Position numbers and translations under genes: made by a program. DNA of 40,196 bases from Cyanobacteria bacterium FACHB-502 (GTDB taxonomy: Bacteria; Cyanobacteriota; Cyanobacteriia; Elainellales; Elainellaceae): positions 1 through 40,196 of the forward strand of contig JACJNZ010000064.1 in assembly GCA_014695325.1 (NCBI GenBank). The letters run 5' to 3'. Each line of letters opens with the position of its first letter. Positions within the stretch are counted from its first letter, which is position 1. A model generated the notes under the pieces. It did no database searches. It worked only from the letters and a program-made list of their open reading frames with translations, and was not told where the DNA came from. Shown piece by piece: positions 30,201-37,988 of this stretch.

Positions 30201-32297
30201 AATGCCGCCATAACTTTCAGGCACCTGCATTCCTAAAAGTCCCTGGTTGCCAAAATCCAGGACGATATAGGGCGGAATCGATCGTCGCTCATCGATCAAC
30301 TGGGAGTTAATGCGCGTTGCATTGTAGTCCCGCAGCCAATGAACTAACTCATCTGCTTTCGCCTGGGTTGGATCATCGCTAGGCGGATTCAGTTGAGCCG
30401 GAGCCGCTGAATTGATGCTGGCCATATGCGGAATGGGCAGTCTCGACTCTGCAATCACTTCCAGTGTCTCTGCCAGGAAACTTGCCCGACAGGCTCGCCG
30501 CTGAATCTTGCCGCTGGAGGTTTTGAGAATACTGCCCGTTTGCAGCAGCAGAATGGCATAGACTTGCAGTTCGTGATGTTCAGCGACCGACTGTCGAATT
30601 TGCCAGAATACCTCCTCGGTGTCGAGGGGCTGACGAGTTGCTGGATCATTACCCGGATCAACCTCCACCTGACGACGATCCTGCCGTCTGCAATCAACTG
30701 AGACAGGCTGCTGCTTCTGCCGTCGAATCCGATAGCGCCGCTCTACCTCTGCTACCACGACCAGCCGTTCTTCCCCTTCGACCTCCACTGAAAATGCTGC
30801 ACTACAGGAAGACCGAATCGAAGGATGGCTTTTTTCAACGGTAGTTTCAATATCTTGCGGATAGTGATTTCGTCCCCGAACGATCACCACATCCTTCAAA
30901 CGACCTGTGATATACAGCTCACCGTTGCGTAAAAAGCCTAAATCTCCGGTGCGTAGAAATGGACCTGCGCCCGTATCTTTTAGATAGGCATGAAACGTTT
31001 CTTCTGTTGCCTGCGGATTTTGCCAGTAGCCTTGGGCAACGCTCGCTCCCGACACCCAAATTTCTCCAATTTCATTCTCCGCACAGCTTGTTAGATGTTC
31101 TGGATGGGCAATGGCAATTTCAGCGTCTAGCCAGGTTCGTCCGCAACCAACGATCGTCCGACTCGGCTGTTCTATCCCGGCTTCAATGACCCGATTCTGC
31201 TCTAACGCCGCTGTTTCTGCATTGCAGTAGATCGGATTCTCGTGAACCAGGCCCCCCGAAATCATGAGTGTTGCTTCTGCCATGCCATAGCAGGGATAGA
31301 AGTACTCTGCCCGAAATCCGCAAGGCTCAAAGGCTGCAATAAATTGGTCAATGGTCGATCGTCGGATGGGTTCAGCGCCGCAATAGGCATTCGTCCAGCT
31401 GCTTAGATCGAGCGATCGCTTCTGATCCTCAGTGATTTTGTGAGTGCATAGCTCGTAGGCAAAATTCGGTGCACCGCTGTGGGTAGCACGATAGCGAGAA
31501 ATGGTTTGCAGCCAGCGAATGGGTTTCTGCAGGAATGCAGTGGGCGGCATGAGAATGCCAAGAATACCGGAATAGATAGGCTGTAATAGCCCTTCAATCA
31601 AACCCATGTCATGGAAATTAGGCAACCAAGTGACGGAAATTCCCTCGTCTGTGATGCCAAACGCCTGTTTCATGTACGCCAGGTTATGGAGCAAATTGTG
31701 ATGGCTAACCATCACCCCTTTAGGATTGCCCGTTGAGCCAGAGGTGTACTGCAAAAAGGCTAAAGTATCAGGCTGTATTGCTGGCACCTGCCATGTTTCA
31801 ATTTTCGCTTTCCCAGTTCGCTCCGGGCTAATTTCATCTGTGGTGATCCATCTCATCGAGGCAAGATCGGGTGCATCCTCAAAGCGTTGTTCAATTCCAG
31901 AAAAAATCGTGCCGGTTGTTAAAACGATCGTGGCTCCAGCGTCCGCGATAATCGTGTTCAAACGATTGATCGATCGATTGGGACGAGGCGGATTAGCAGG
32001 AACGGCAATGATTCCGGCGTACAAACATCCGAAAAAAGCCGCAATAAATTCTAAGCCAGAGGGATAGATAAGCAGAGCGCGATCGCCAAACTGCGAACAG
32101 TTTTGGAGCTGCGTGGCAATCGCTTGCGCTAGGGCATCGAGTTCCTGATAGGTCAGCCGTCCCGTTTCTTCTTCCCCTTCCTGTAGAAAGGCAAACGCGC
32201 ATTGTCGAGGTTGGGTAAGAGCGCGATGTCGCAGCAAATCAATCAGCGTAGAAAACTGCGATTCGTTTTTTTGAGAGGACATAATCTGCTGCGACAT
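27219..32297 (-). CDS. Multidomain FAAL / acyl-CoA dehydrogenase / ACP / thioester reductase
   Basis: A protein of 1692 residues from ATG 32297 (a TTG at 32312 or ATG at 32282 are alternatives). Domains: fatty acyl-AMP ligase (about 1-620; Tyr-Thr-Ser-Gly-Ser-Thr-Gly at 184, the FAAL-type Pro-Pro-Arg-Pro-Asn-Arg-Ser segment and Gly-Arg-x-Lys-Asp); acyl-CoA dehydrogenase (about 650-1090; Ala-Ile-Thr-Glu-Pro-Gly-Ala-Gly-Ser near 765 and Leu-Glu-Gly-Pro-Thr-Glu with likely catalytic Glu1003); acyl carrier domain (Gly-Leu-Asp-Ser, Ser1220); and thioester reductase (Thr-Gly-Ala-Thr-Gly-Phe-Leu-Gly near 1310, Tyr1466-x3-Lys). Predicted action: activate a fatty acid as acyl-AMP, load it on the built-in carrier, possibly make it 2,3-unsaturated, and release it with NADPH as aldehyde or alcohol. 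It is divergent from the plsC-HAD-agpS genes and fully intact. Confidence 0.9.
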   Translation of the reverse strand: MSQQIMSSQKNESQFSTLIDLLRHRALTQPRQCAFAFLQEGEEETGRLTYQELDALAQAIATQLQNCSQFGDRALLIYPSGLEFIAAFFGCLYAGIIAVPANPPRPNRSINRLNTIIADAGATIVLTTGTIFSGIEQRFEDAPDLASMRWITTDEISPERTGKAKIETWQVPAIQPDTLAFLQYTSGSTGNPKGVMVSHHNLLHNLAYMKQAFGITDEGISVTWLPNFHDMGLIEGLLQPIYSGILGILMPPTAFLQKPIRWLQTISRYRATHSGAPNFAYELCTHKITEDQKRSLDLSSWTNAYCGAEPIRRSTIDQFIAAFEPCGFRAEYFYPCYGMAEATLMISGGLVHENPIYCNAETAALEQNRVIEAGIEQPSRTIVGCGRTWLDAEIAIAHPEHLTSCAENEIGEIWVSGASVAQGYWQNPQATEETFHAYLKDTGAGPFLRTGDLGFLRNGELYITGRLKDVVIVRGRNHYPQDIETTVEKSHPSIRSSCSAAFSVEVEGEERLVVVAEVERRYRIRRQKQQPVSVDCRRQDRRQVEVDPGNDPATRQPLDTEEVFWQIRQSVAEHHELQVYAILLLQTGSILKTSSGKIQRRACRASFLAETLEVIAESRLPIPHMASINSAAPAQLNPPSDDPTQAKADELVHWLRDYNATRINSQLIDERRSIPPYIVLDFGNQGLLGMQVPESYGGIALSHCSTLRIFEQIGAIDQTLALFTALNNVLGIRPILHYGSKALKAELLPMLAAGRELGAFAITEPGAGSNPQAIAAQAIPVGGDHWHLYGTKIWSGSAAWAGVLNVFVKQQNDQGKTIGMSAFTLRQNVPGLRQGPEALTMGMRGMVQNTVFLEGVPVEAGQLLGTAGAGMTVAQDAMMYGRLSIAANCIGGMKRCAQLMMRYADRRTISSGRLLENSVTLMRLNDLTAAIAATEALVSTIAERLDTGMTVPVEAYTVCKTAATEFFWQATDQLVQILGGRGYIETNIAPQLLRDARILRILEGPTEALNYFLGSRVMNQLTDLLQFLREFQGDDIAEQLQLAAEQIHHRYQSRSNLDDRMTKAQWASGLVGELTTWAVLWSVSRWRSLSNPKFSRAATWAQLQFEKKLAETNNPAEAVFLSVDLITQLTAEYSSAIGDTEQMMAGENRDRDPLLQKEMNPPAIHPVSQPERLLDEPKPQASETMASIQAWIQRWIGERLGFRAEAVLPEESPLNYGLDSVTVQEFIQAMENELSLPAILDSSLLWQIPTIAALAEYLATEVQNSAPGTSSLDLQAEAALDPSIQPAIWAINSILTDVAHPKAIFLTGATGFLGAFLLNDLLQQTQAQIYCLVRASNPEQGKARIIKNLEGYGIWHGQYSDRIVPILGDLEKPYFGWTEDQFIAYADLFDSIYHSAAYLNFVYAYSELKASNVLGTQEVLRLASRGQVKPVHYVSTVAAYESLIYAGKVVTETDRPKHSESIFMGYSQSKWVAEQLVLAARDRGIPVNIYRSPLISGHSRRGSWYTDDFMCRIFKGCIQMGSAPDLELLLDLSPVDYVSGAIAHLSLQSTQLNQTFHLMNPQSLPWNDLFDWMRSFGYSLQRLSYRNWQAEIKQLTLCQNNPLYPLRPFFLKPWSEHSLTILELYQQSFKPDFNCQQTLQALAESDISCPVLSDSLLQTYFNYFIDRGFLEVPVSRRKLTGLSIPTSSLLQK

Positions 32298-33005
32298 ATT
32301 TTTTGCCGTCAAAACAATAAGCTTTGGAAATAACTTTTCTTGTCATTTCTATAAGCAATAGAAAACCTTAGAAAACTGCTATAACAACAGCTTAGTCAAT
32401 TCAAGATTGAATCTTTTCATCAAGGCTGAAGTTAACAAAGAATACACCGCTTTCTAAGGCGTTACATACCGAACACTGTTACATTAGATACTACCAACAC
32501 CAAACTCGTTATAGTCAATACCTTTGATAAAACCTGTATTTAACGAAACGTATAAAGCAGTTGAGCCCAAATTAGTAGCAAGAACACATTTATAAAGTCC
32601 TCCTATAGTTTTATAGGAAAAAGTACCAATTTCCTAAGTGAAATTGCTGAATTAAATTTTTCATAAAAATTTTTTTGTGGGAAGTTACGCATTCTCCTTT
32701 TTATCTTTTAGTTCATGATGTGACGTGAGAAATTCAGGACTGCTCAGTACAAAATCAGAACCATCCCGAAAGTGACATTCTTTACAAGAACATCAGCATT
32801 TTCCTTGCCAGAAAATTAAACTTCTACAAAAGTTTGAGAAATCTATAATGAGCCTTTTTGATTTTTGGACGGGGTTCAGGGGTGAAACCTCTGCCCTCTG
32901 TTCACAGGCAATTTGCGAACGCTATAGCTTGAATTTATCTGTTGACGATAGTGCTTACCAGTGAAGCCAACCTGAATCTTACGTCAAGCAAAACAAGAGT
33001 GATGA
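32298..33005. promoter_or_regulatory. AT-rich divergent control region of the lipid cluster
   Basis: About 700 bases between the divergent megasynthase and plsC genes, with no protein homology. It must hold both promoters; I cannot place them with confidence. A compact perfect hairpin TCCTATA-GTTT-TATAGGA lies at 32601-32618, and AGGGGT...ACCTCT-type pairing occurs near 32878-32892. Confidence 0.5.
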
Positions 33006-33758
33006 ATGTTAGTTGACTCTGGAAAGAATCTAAACTCATCTCATGGTGGAAGCTTAAGCTCAACCCTCCAGGAGGCCGGATTAAATCTTGTTCAGCAAGG
33101 ACTACAAAGCTGTATTTGGCACAGCGGAAAATTCGTCCTGGAAACTGGCTTTCGGCTCCAATGTCAGGGAAGAGAATATTTGCCAGAACATCAGCCCTAT
33201 ATCATCGCAGCGAACCATGCTAGCCATCTGGACGGTCCAGCAATTATTGCGGCGTATGGCAAACCGCTCACCACAATTTATAGTTTGGCAGCCAGAGATT
33301 ATTTTTTCGATCGCCCCACCAAGCAATGGATTTCCGGCAAACTGCTGAACCTCATTCCCTGTAATCGCGGCAGCTTTTTTCGAGATTGCCTGCCGATCTG
33401 CAAGGAGATCCTGACTCAGAATAAAACCATTCTCATCTTTCCAGAAGGCACCCGATCTGCAACGGGAGAACTGCAAGCTTTTAAGGCTGGTTTTGGTTTT
33501 TTGGCGTTAAAGCTTGGCGTTCCCATCGTACCTGCCTACATTGCGGGTAGCTATCAGGCTTTACCCAAAGGGCAACGCTTTCCGCGCAGATGTTCCATTA
33601 ATGTCACTTTTGGGAAACTTCTGGGTATCGAATCGTATCCGGTCGGGGAGGGGCGAGCCAGCAACCGACAACTTTATCAGAAAATTGCTGATGATGTGCG
33701 TTCTGCGATCGTGAATTTACAGGAGCAGCGTTTTTGCTCATTGGAGAATCTGAATTAA
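33006..33758 (+). CDS. PlsC-family lysophospholipid acyltransferase
   Basis: A 250-residue acyltransferase with the two hallmark motifs: Asn-His71-x4-Asp76 (His-Ala-Ser-His-Leu-Asp) and Phe-Pro-Glu-Gly-Thr-Arg-Ser at 145-151, followed by Val-Pro-Ile-Val-Pro-Ala-Tyr-Ile. Such enzymes transfer acyl chains from acyl-ACP or CoA to glycerol-phosphate lipids at the membrane. In this cluster it may acylate dihydroxyacetone phosphate (as animal GNPAT does to make the AGPS substrate) or acylate the ether lipid product. The HAD gene begins 5 bases after its stop, so the genes are an operon. The start at 33006 could be later; the conserved part begins near residue 45. Confidence 0.88.
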   Translation: MLVDSGKNLNSSHGGSLSSTLQEAGLNLVQQGLQSCIWHSGKFVLETGFRLQCQGREYLPEHQPYIIAANHASHLDGPAIIAAYGKPLTTIYSLAARDYFFDRPTKQWISGKLLNLIPCNRGSFFRDCLPICKEILTQNKTILIFPEGTRSATGELQAFKAGFGFLALKLGVPIVPAYIAGSYQALPKGQRFPRRCSINVTFGKLLGIESYPVGEGRASNRQLYQKIADDVRSAIVNLQEQRFCSLENLN

Positions 33759-33763
33759 CGATC

Positions 33764-34390
33764 ATGGACTCAAAACAGCCTGTCGCAATCTTTGACTTCG
33801 ATGGAACATTGACCAATCAGGATAGCTTCCTGCCTTTTCTGCGCTGGACTCACAGCCAAAAATCGGTTTGGACAGGCTTGTACAGGTGCAGTTCAACAGT
33901 GGTATCGTACCTGTTAGGGCGATGTTCTAATCGGGACATTACTGAAAAACTATTAACCCAGTTTTATCAAGGTTGGTCGAGCGAAACGCTGCAAACGCTG
34001 GCGATTGGATTTGCCCATCAAGACTTACCCAAGCTCATTAACCCTGAAGCGATCGCGCAGTTGAAATGGCATCAGGAACAGGGGCATCAGGTGATTCTAG
34101 TCAGTGCTGCCTTAGAAATTTATCTTCAACCATGGGCTGAAATGATGCACATCGACAAAACCCTGGCGAATCGTTTGGAAATTCATCAGGGAACCATTAC
34201 GGGTAAGTTACAGGAAGAAAATTGCTATGGATTTGAGAAAGAAAAACAGCTCAGGCAGCTTTTGGGCGATCTAAGCCACTACTATCTCTATGCCTATGGT
34301 GACAGTAAAGCCGATCGTCATGTATTGGCGATCGCTGATGAACCGTATTACCGAAAATTCAAGGGTAATCAGCGCATCATGATTCGCTAA
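33764..34390 (+). CDS. HAD-IB family phosphatase
   Basis: A 208-residue hydrolase of the SerB-like HAD subfamily IB. Motif I is Phe-Asp-Phe-Asp-Gly-Thr-Leu-Thr (nucleophile Asp11, acid Asp13), motif II is in Ile-Leu-Val-Ser-Ala, and motif IV is Gly-Asp-Ser-Lys-Ala-Asp (Asp180, Asp184). The start at 33764 is chosen because motif I then lies at the usual distance from the N-terminus; a start at 33734 would overlap plsC. HAD-IB proteins next to PlsC genes are known as lipid or phosphate-ester phosphatases. Here it may dephosphorylate alkyl-DHAP or a phosphatidate-like ether lipid. Confidence 0.85.
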   Translation: MDSKQPVAIFDFDGTLTNQDSFLPFLRWTHSQKSVWTGLYRCSSTVVSYLLGRCSNRDITEKLLTQFYQGWSSETLQTLAIGFAHQDLPKLINPEAIAQLKWHQEQGHQVILVSAALEIYLQPWAEMMHIDKTLANRLEIHQGTITGKLQEENCYGFEKEKQLRQLLGDLSHYYLYAYGDSKADRHVLAIADEPYYRKFKGNQRIMIR

Positions 34391-34456
34391 TAGAAATCAA
34401 TTAGACATAAAGACGAGTTCTATTCATTACAAAACAAATTGATTGGGAAATAGAAA

Positions 34457-36223
34457 ATGGTCAAGCAAGAAACATCTCAAGCGAATCAAACTGACAATAA
34501 ACAGTGGGAACATAAATGGGGCTTTGCGGATACGGAATTTACTGTGAACGACGATCGCTCCGTCACCCTGACCGGAAACCGCTATCCTTTGTGCGGGCTG
34601 AAGCTGCCCGGATTTCTGCCCTACATGGAAAAAGCCCTGGGTGTTGCCATCGATTGGGATAATCCGCGTCAGGAGGTAGTGAATAAGCCGATCGCGCCGC
34701 CGCACCAGAATGAGTCTTTTTGCGCTGAGATTGCGGAACGCTTTCCCTCACGCTGTTTTTCCCAGGAAGATGGGGATCGGCTGCGCCATAGCCATGGATA
34801 TACCATGATCGATGAAACGAATAAGGTGCTGTACGATCGCTTAGAACGAGCAGCGGATATGGTGTTTTACTGTGAATCCGAGAGCGATGTCCAAACCTTA
34901 GTTCAACTTGCAGTCAGGCATAATGTTTGTCTGGTTCCCTATGGTGGGGGCACCAGCGTCAGTGGGGCACTAATTCTGCCTTCTGAAGAGGACCGCATGA
35001 TCGTGGTCGTGGACACCACCCGAATGAATCAGGTTGAATGGATCGATCAAAAGAATGGTCGAGCCTGCGTGCAGGCAGGAATCACTGGCAGGCATTTAGA
35101 AGAAGCCTTGCAAAAGGAAGGATTTACGTCTGGACACGAACCCGACAGCCGCGAATTTTCCACCTTGGGTGGATGGATCGCGACTAACTGTAGCGGCATG
35201 AAAAAGAATCGTTACGGAAACATCGAAGATATTGTTGAAACAATTAATGTTGTCACACCAGCCGGAATTCTGACTCAGCAGTTTCCCAGCCCCCGGTCAT
35301 CCATGGGAATGCAGTTGCAGGACTTATGCTTTGGCAGTGAAGGTAATCTGGGTCTGATTACAAAGGCAGTCATTCGGATTCGTCCGCTGCCCGAGGTCCA
35401 GAAATACGGCTCTCTAATCTTTTCGAACTTCAGCCAGGGTGTTGCTTTTCTTCAGCAGTTGTCTCAGACGAATTTCATTCCTGCCAGCATCCGATTGGTT
35501 GACAACGATCAATTTCAATGGGGACAGTCAATTAAACCGAAACTAACCGGATTTGCGGCATTTGTCGATCGGCTCCAAAAACTCTATCTTTTCAAGGTAT
35601 TAAAGTTTTCTCCGCAAGAGCTTGTTGCTGCAACGCTGCTGATGGAAGGCTCTAAAGAAGAAGTTGCCTATCAAGAAAAGAATATTTATGCCTTAGCCAA
35701 AAAGTATGGTGGGGTTGTAGGCGGATCTTCCAACGGCCAACGGGGCTATCTTCTCACTTATACAATCGCTTACATCGGTCAGTTCATCCTGAAATTCAAC
35801 CTGTTTGGGGAAACATTTGAGACAACCGTTTCGTGGGACAAGATCGAGGCGGTGCGTGAGGCAGTCAGAGAAGAACTCGAATCGCAGCATCAGCAGTTTA
35901 ATCTGCCAGCGAAGCCTTACATCTGCTCTCGCGTGACGCAGGTGTATGCAACAGGCGTTTGTATGTATTTCACGATCCTGCTGTATACCAAGGGGGTTGA
36001 TCACGCACCGGAGGTCTTTAATCAGATTTACGGATCACTCCGGCAAAGAGTCATGGAGCATGGTGGATCAATTTCCCATCATCATGGGGTGGGTAAAATC
36101 CGCAAGAAGTTTATGCAGTCTATTGTTTCACCAACAAGTATTGTGCTGCTGAAAAAGCTGAAGGAAGCCAGCGATCCATTAAATACCTTTGGAATTCGCA
36201 ATAATTTGTTTGGCTTAGATTGA
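34457..36223 (+). CDS. Alkyldihydroxyacetonephosphate synthase (AGPS) homologue, FAD-dependent
   Basis: A 588-residue flavoprotein strikingly like animal AGPS. The order is: an N-terminal block Gly-Asn-Arg-Tyr-Pro-Leu-Cys-Gly-Leu; the FAD loop Tyr-Gly-Gly-Gly-Thr-Ser-Val-Ser (about 162); Gly-His-Glu-Pro-Asp-Ser-x-Glu-Phe-Ser-Thr-x-Gly-Gly-Trp (about 226); Ser-Gly-Met-Lys-Lys-Asn-x-Tyr-Gly-Asn-Ile-Glu-Asp; Pro-Ala-Ser-Ile-Arg-Leu-x-Asp-Asn; Asn-Gly-Gln-Arg-Gly-Tyr-Leu-Leu-Thr-Tyr; and Ser-His-His-His-Gly-Val-Gly-Lys (His541-543). The last two contain residues implicated in AGPS catalysis. AGPS swaps the acyl chain of acyl-DHAP for a fatty alcohol, creating the ether bond. Alternative FAD oxidases (lactate or glycolate type) lack these blocks. 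It lies 66 bases after the HAD gene. Confidence 0.9.
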   Translation: MVKQETSQANQTDNKQWEHKWGFADTEFTVNDDRSVTLTGNRYPLCGLKLPGFLPYMEKALGVAIDWDNPRQEVVNKPIAPPHQNESFCAEIAERFPSRCFSQEDGDRLRHSHGYTMIDETNKVLYDRLERAADMVFYCESESDVQTLVQLAVRHNVCLVPYGGGTSVSGALILPSEEDRMIVVVDTTRMNQVEWIDQKNGRACVQAGITGRHLEEALQKEGFTSGHEPDSREFSTLGGWIATNCSGMKKNRYGNIEDIVETINVVTPAGILTQQFPSPRSSMGMQLQDLCFGSEGNLGLITKAVIRIRPLPEVQKYGSLIFSNFSQGVAFLQQLSQTNFIPASIRLVDNDQFQWGQSIKPKLTGFAAFVDRLQKLYLFKVLKFSPQELVAATLLMEGSKEEVAYQEKNIYALAKKYGGVVGGSSNGQRGYLLTYTIAYIGQFILKFNLFGETFETTVSWDKIEAVREAVREELESQHQQFNLPAKPYICSRVTQVYATGVCMYFTILLYTKGVDHAPEVFNQIYGSLRQRVMEHGGSISHHHGVGKIRKKFMQSIVSPTSIVLLKKLKEASDPLNTFGIRNNLFGLD

Positions 36224-36270
36224 GCTTGATGCAAGCCTTTTCCAGGCTAAGTCTGTACAAAAAACAGAAT

Positions 36271-36309
36271 GCGGGGGCGGAACCTTCTACAAAGGAGCAG
36301 CCCCCTGCC
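36271..36309 (+). terminator. Two-tier hairpin after agpS
   Basis: GGGGGC pairs with GCCCCC, and inside it CCTT pairs with AAGG, in the 154-base gap between the AGPS gene and the aminotransferase. There is no T-run, so it may attenuate, stabilise or process the transcript rather than end it. Confidence 0.45.
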
Positions 36310-36377
36310 GTCTCGTACCTCCTTCCCCTAATTGATGTTCAATGTTCGATCGTTTCATACAGAATTAAACAGTAAAG

Positions 36378-37619
36378 ATGTCGAACCGCTTTTGCTTATA
36401 CCCAAGAATTAATTTAGACATCGGTTTTGCCGACTTGCTTTTTTCCCTTTCCTCTTTGGTCTATCCATTCAAGCAAGAGGAGCCTAAGATTCTTCAGCAA
36501 TTTGCTCAGAATGATAAGCAGGTATTAGTCACTCTATCAGTGAGAACCGCTTTTGATCTGTTATTGCAAGCTTTAGATTTGCCGGAAGGGTCAGAAGTAC
36601 TGATGAGTGCAGTCACTATTCCAGATATGGTGGAGATTGTTAAATCTCACGGTTTGGTTCCAGTTGCAATCAACATTTCTATAGACACACTCGCACCTGA
36701 TATTGATGCATTAGAGCAAAAGATTACTGATAAAACGAAGTTAATTTTAATTGCACATTTATACGGTACAGTTCTAGATTTAACAGCCGTTATTCAAATT
36801 GCAAGAAAGTATAATATTTTGCTGATTGAGGATTGCGCCCAGGCTTTTTGGGGAGACAAGTATTGTGGCGATCGCCAAGCAGATGTCAGCCTATTTAGTT
36901 TTGGACCCATAAAATCCTGTACTGCATTGGGCAGCGCAATTGCCTGTGTAGGCGATCGCGAATTAGCTAACAAAATGCTGGCAATTCAGGCTCAATACCC
37001 CTGCAAAAGCAAGTTCTGGTTTTTCAGAAGAGTTCTTAAATACCTTTTCTTGAAACTACTGACCCTTCCAAGAATATATTTTCTTCTCATGGTAGTAGTC
37101 AATGCTTTGGGCTTTAAGCTTGATGCCATGATTAGCATTCTGCTGCGTAACTTCTCTAAAGGAGATCTCCACAGCAAAATTCGGTATCTTCCTCCCCAGA
37201 AAATGGTTGATCTGTTGTGGCATCGATTGAATAATTATGACAATGAAGCATTCGAGCAACGAGCAAAAAGAGCGCGTTTTGTTCTAGCTCTGTTTTCAGA
37301 CAAAATTAATTATCCTGGCGTACAGGCTACCAATCATTCATTCTGGTTAGTTCCTATATTTGTGGCTAATCCTGTACTTTTGATCAATATCCTTAGAAAT
37401 CATGGCTTTGATGCCACTACAGGCAATACCAGCCTGGTTCATATTGGAAATGATTCGACGCAAAATATACAAAAGAACACATTGCTGGAAAAGCACCTGA
37501 AGCAACAGATTTTATACCTGCCGATTTCCGAATACCTGTCAGAAATAGCACTGATTGATATGGCAGACTTGGTCAGGGAAAACGCATCTCCGACAACTCC
37601 TTTTCTTGATAGGATTTAG
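36378..37619 (+). CDS. DegT/DnrJ/EryC1/StrS-type PLP aminotransferase
   Basis: A 413-residue PLP enzyme. Val-Arg-Thr-Ala-Phe-Asp, Ile-Ala-His-Leu-Tyr-Gly, Ile-Glu-Asp-Cys-Ala-Gln-Ala-Phe-Trp-Gly (PLP pyridine contact) and Phe-Ser-Phe-Gly-Pro-Ile-Lys-Ser (Schiff-base Lys179) match the DegT/StrS fold. Unlike sugar aminotransferases it has a hydrophobic, basic segment (about 212-250: Lys-Tyr-Leu-Phe-Leu-Lys-Leu-Leu then Tyr-Phe-Leu-Leu-Met-Val-Val-Val) that could touch the membrane or bind a lipid substrate. The family aminates keto groups using Glu or Gln. It follows agpS in the same direction after 154 bases, so cotranscription is possible but not certain. The substrate is unknown. Confidence 0.85.
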   Translation: MSNRFCLYPRINLDIGFADLLFSLSSLVYPFKQEEPKILQQFAQNDKQVLVTLSVRTAFDLLLQALDLPEGSEVLMSAVTIPDMVEIVKSHGLVPVAINISIDTLAPDIDALEQKITDKTKLILIAHLYGTVLDLTAVIQIARKYNILLIEDCAQAFWGDKYCGDRQADVSLFSFGPIKSCTALGSAIACVGDRELANKMLAIQAQYPCKSKFWFFRRVLKYLFLKLLTLPRIYFLLMVVVNALGFKLDAMISILLRNFSKGDLHSKIRYLPPQKMVDLLWHRLNNYDNEAFEQRAKRARFVLALFSDKINYPGVQATNHSFWLVPIFVANPVLLINILRNHGFDATTGNTSLVHIGNDSTQNIQKNTLLEKHLKQQILYLPISEYLSEIALIDMADLVRENASPTTPFLDRI

Positions 37620-37979
37620 GGAGCTCAGTTTCACTTTCAACAACGCAATCAGCCTTGAAAATGAGATTTTTGGGTTCGTTCCACTCGATCAACTCTCATA
37701 TTTACACGCCATATTTTTATAATTATCTGAATTAGTGGCTGTGTGACGAACACATTTCTATCTTCGTTGCATCTTAGTTTTGTAGCTTGCCGGAAGGTCA
37801 GCCGATCGCACATCTGTTCATCTGATCCATACACTCGGTATTCCAAAGCTTGGCATTTGGAAGTTCTTATAAATTAGTTCTGGTTCTGAAGGCAGCCTTG
37901 AATTTGCCAGGATCGCAACTGCTAAATTTCTGTATCTTATAGGTTATAAATTGTTAACCCTTATCAGGAAACTAAATTT
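37620..37979. other. Gene-free stretch before the IS1-type element
   Basis: About 360 AT-rich bases downstream of the aminotransferase. I see no protein homology, RNA gene or strong hairpin. Confidence 0.5.
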
Positions 37980-37988
37980 GGTAGTGCG

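Noticed and set aside
34457-36223. D-lactate or glycolate dehydrogenase
   Set aside because: The general FAD-binding fold is shared, but the HEPDS, GMKKNxYGNIED, NGQRGYLLTY and HHHGVGK blocks are those of alkyl-DHAP synthase.
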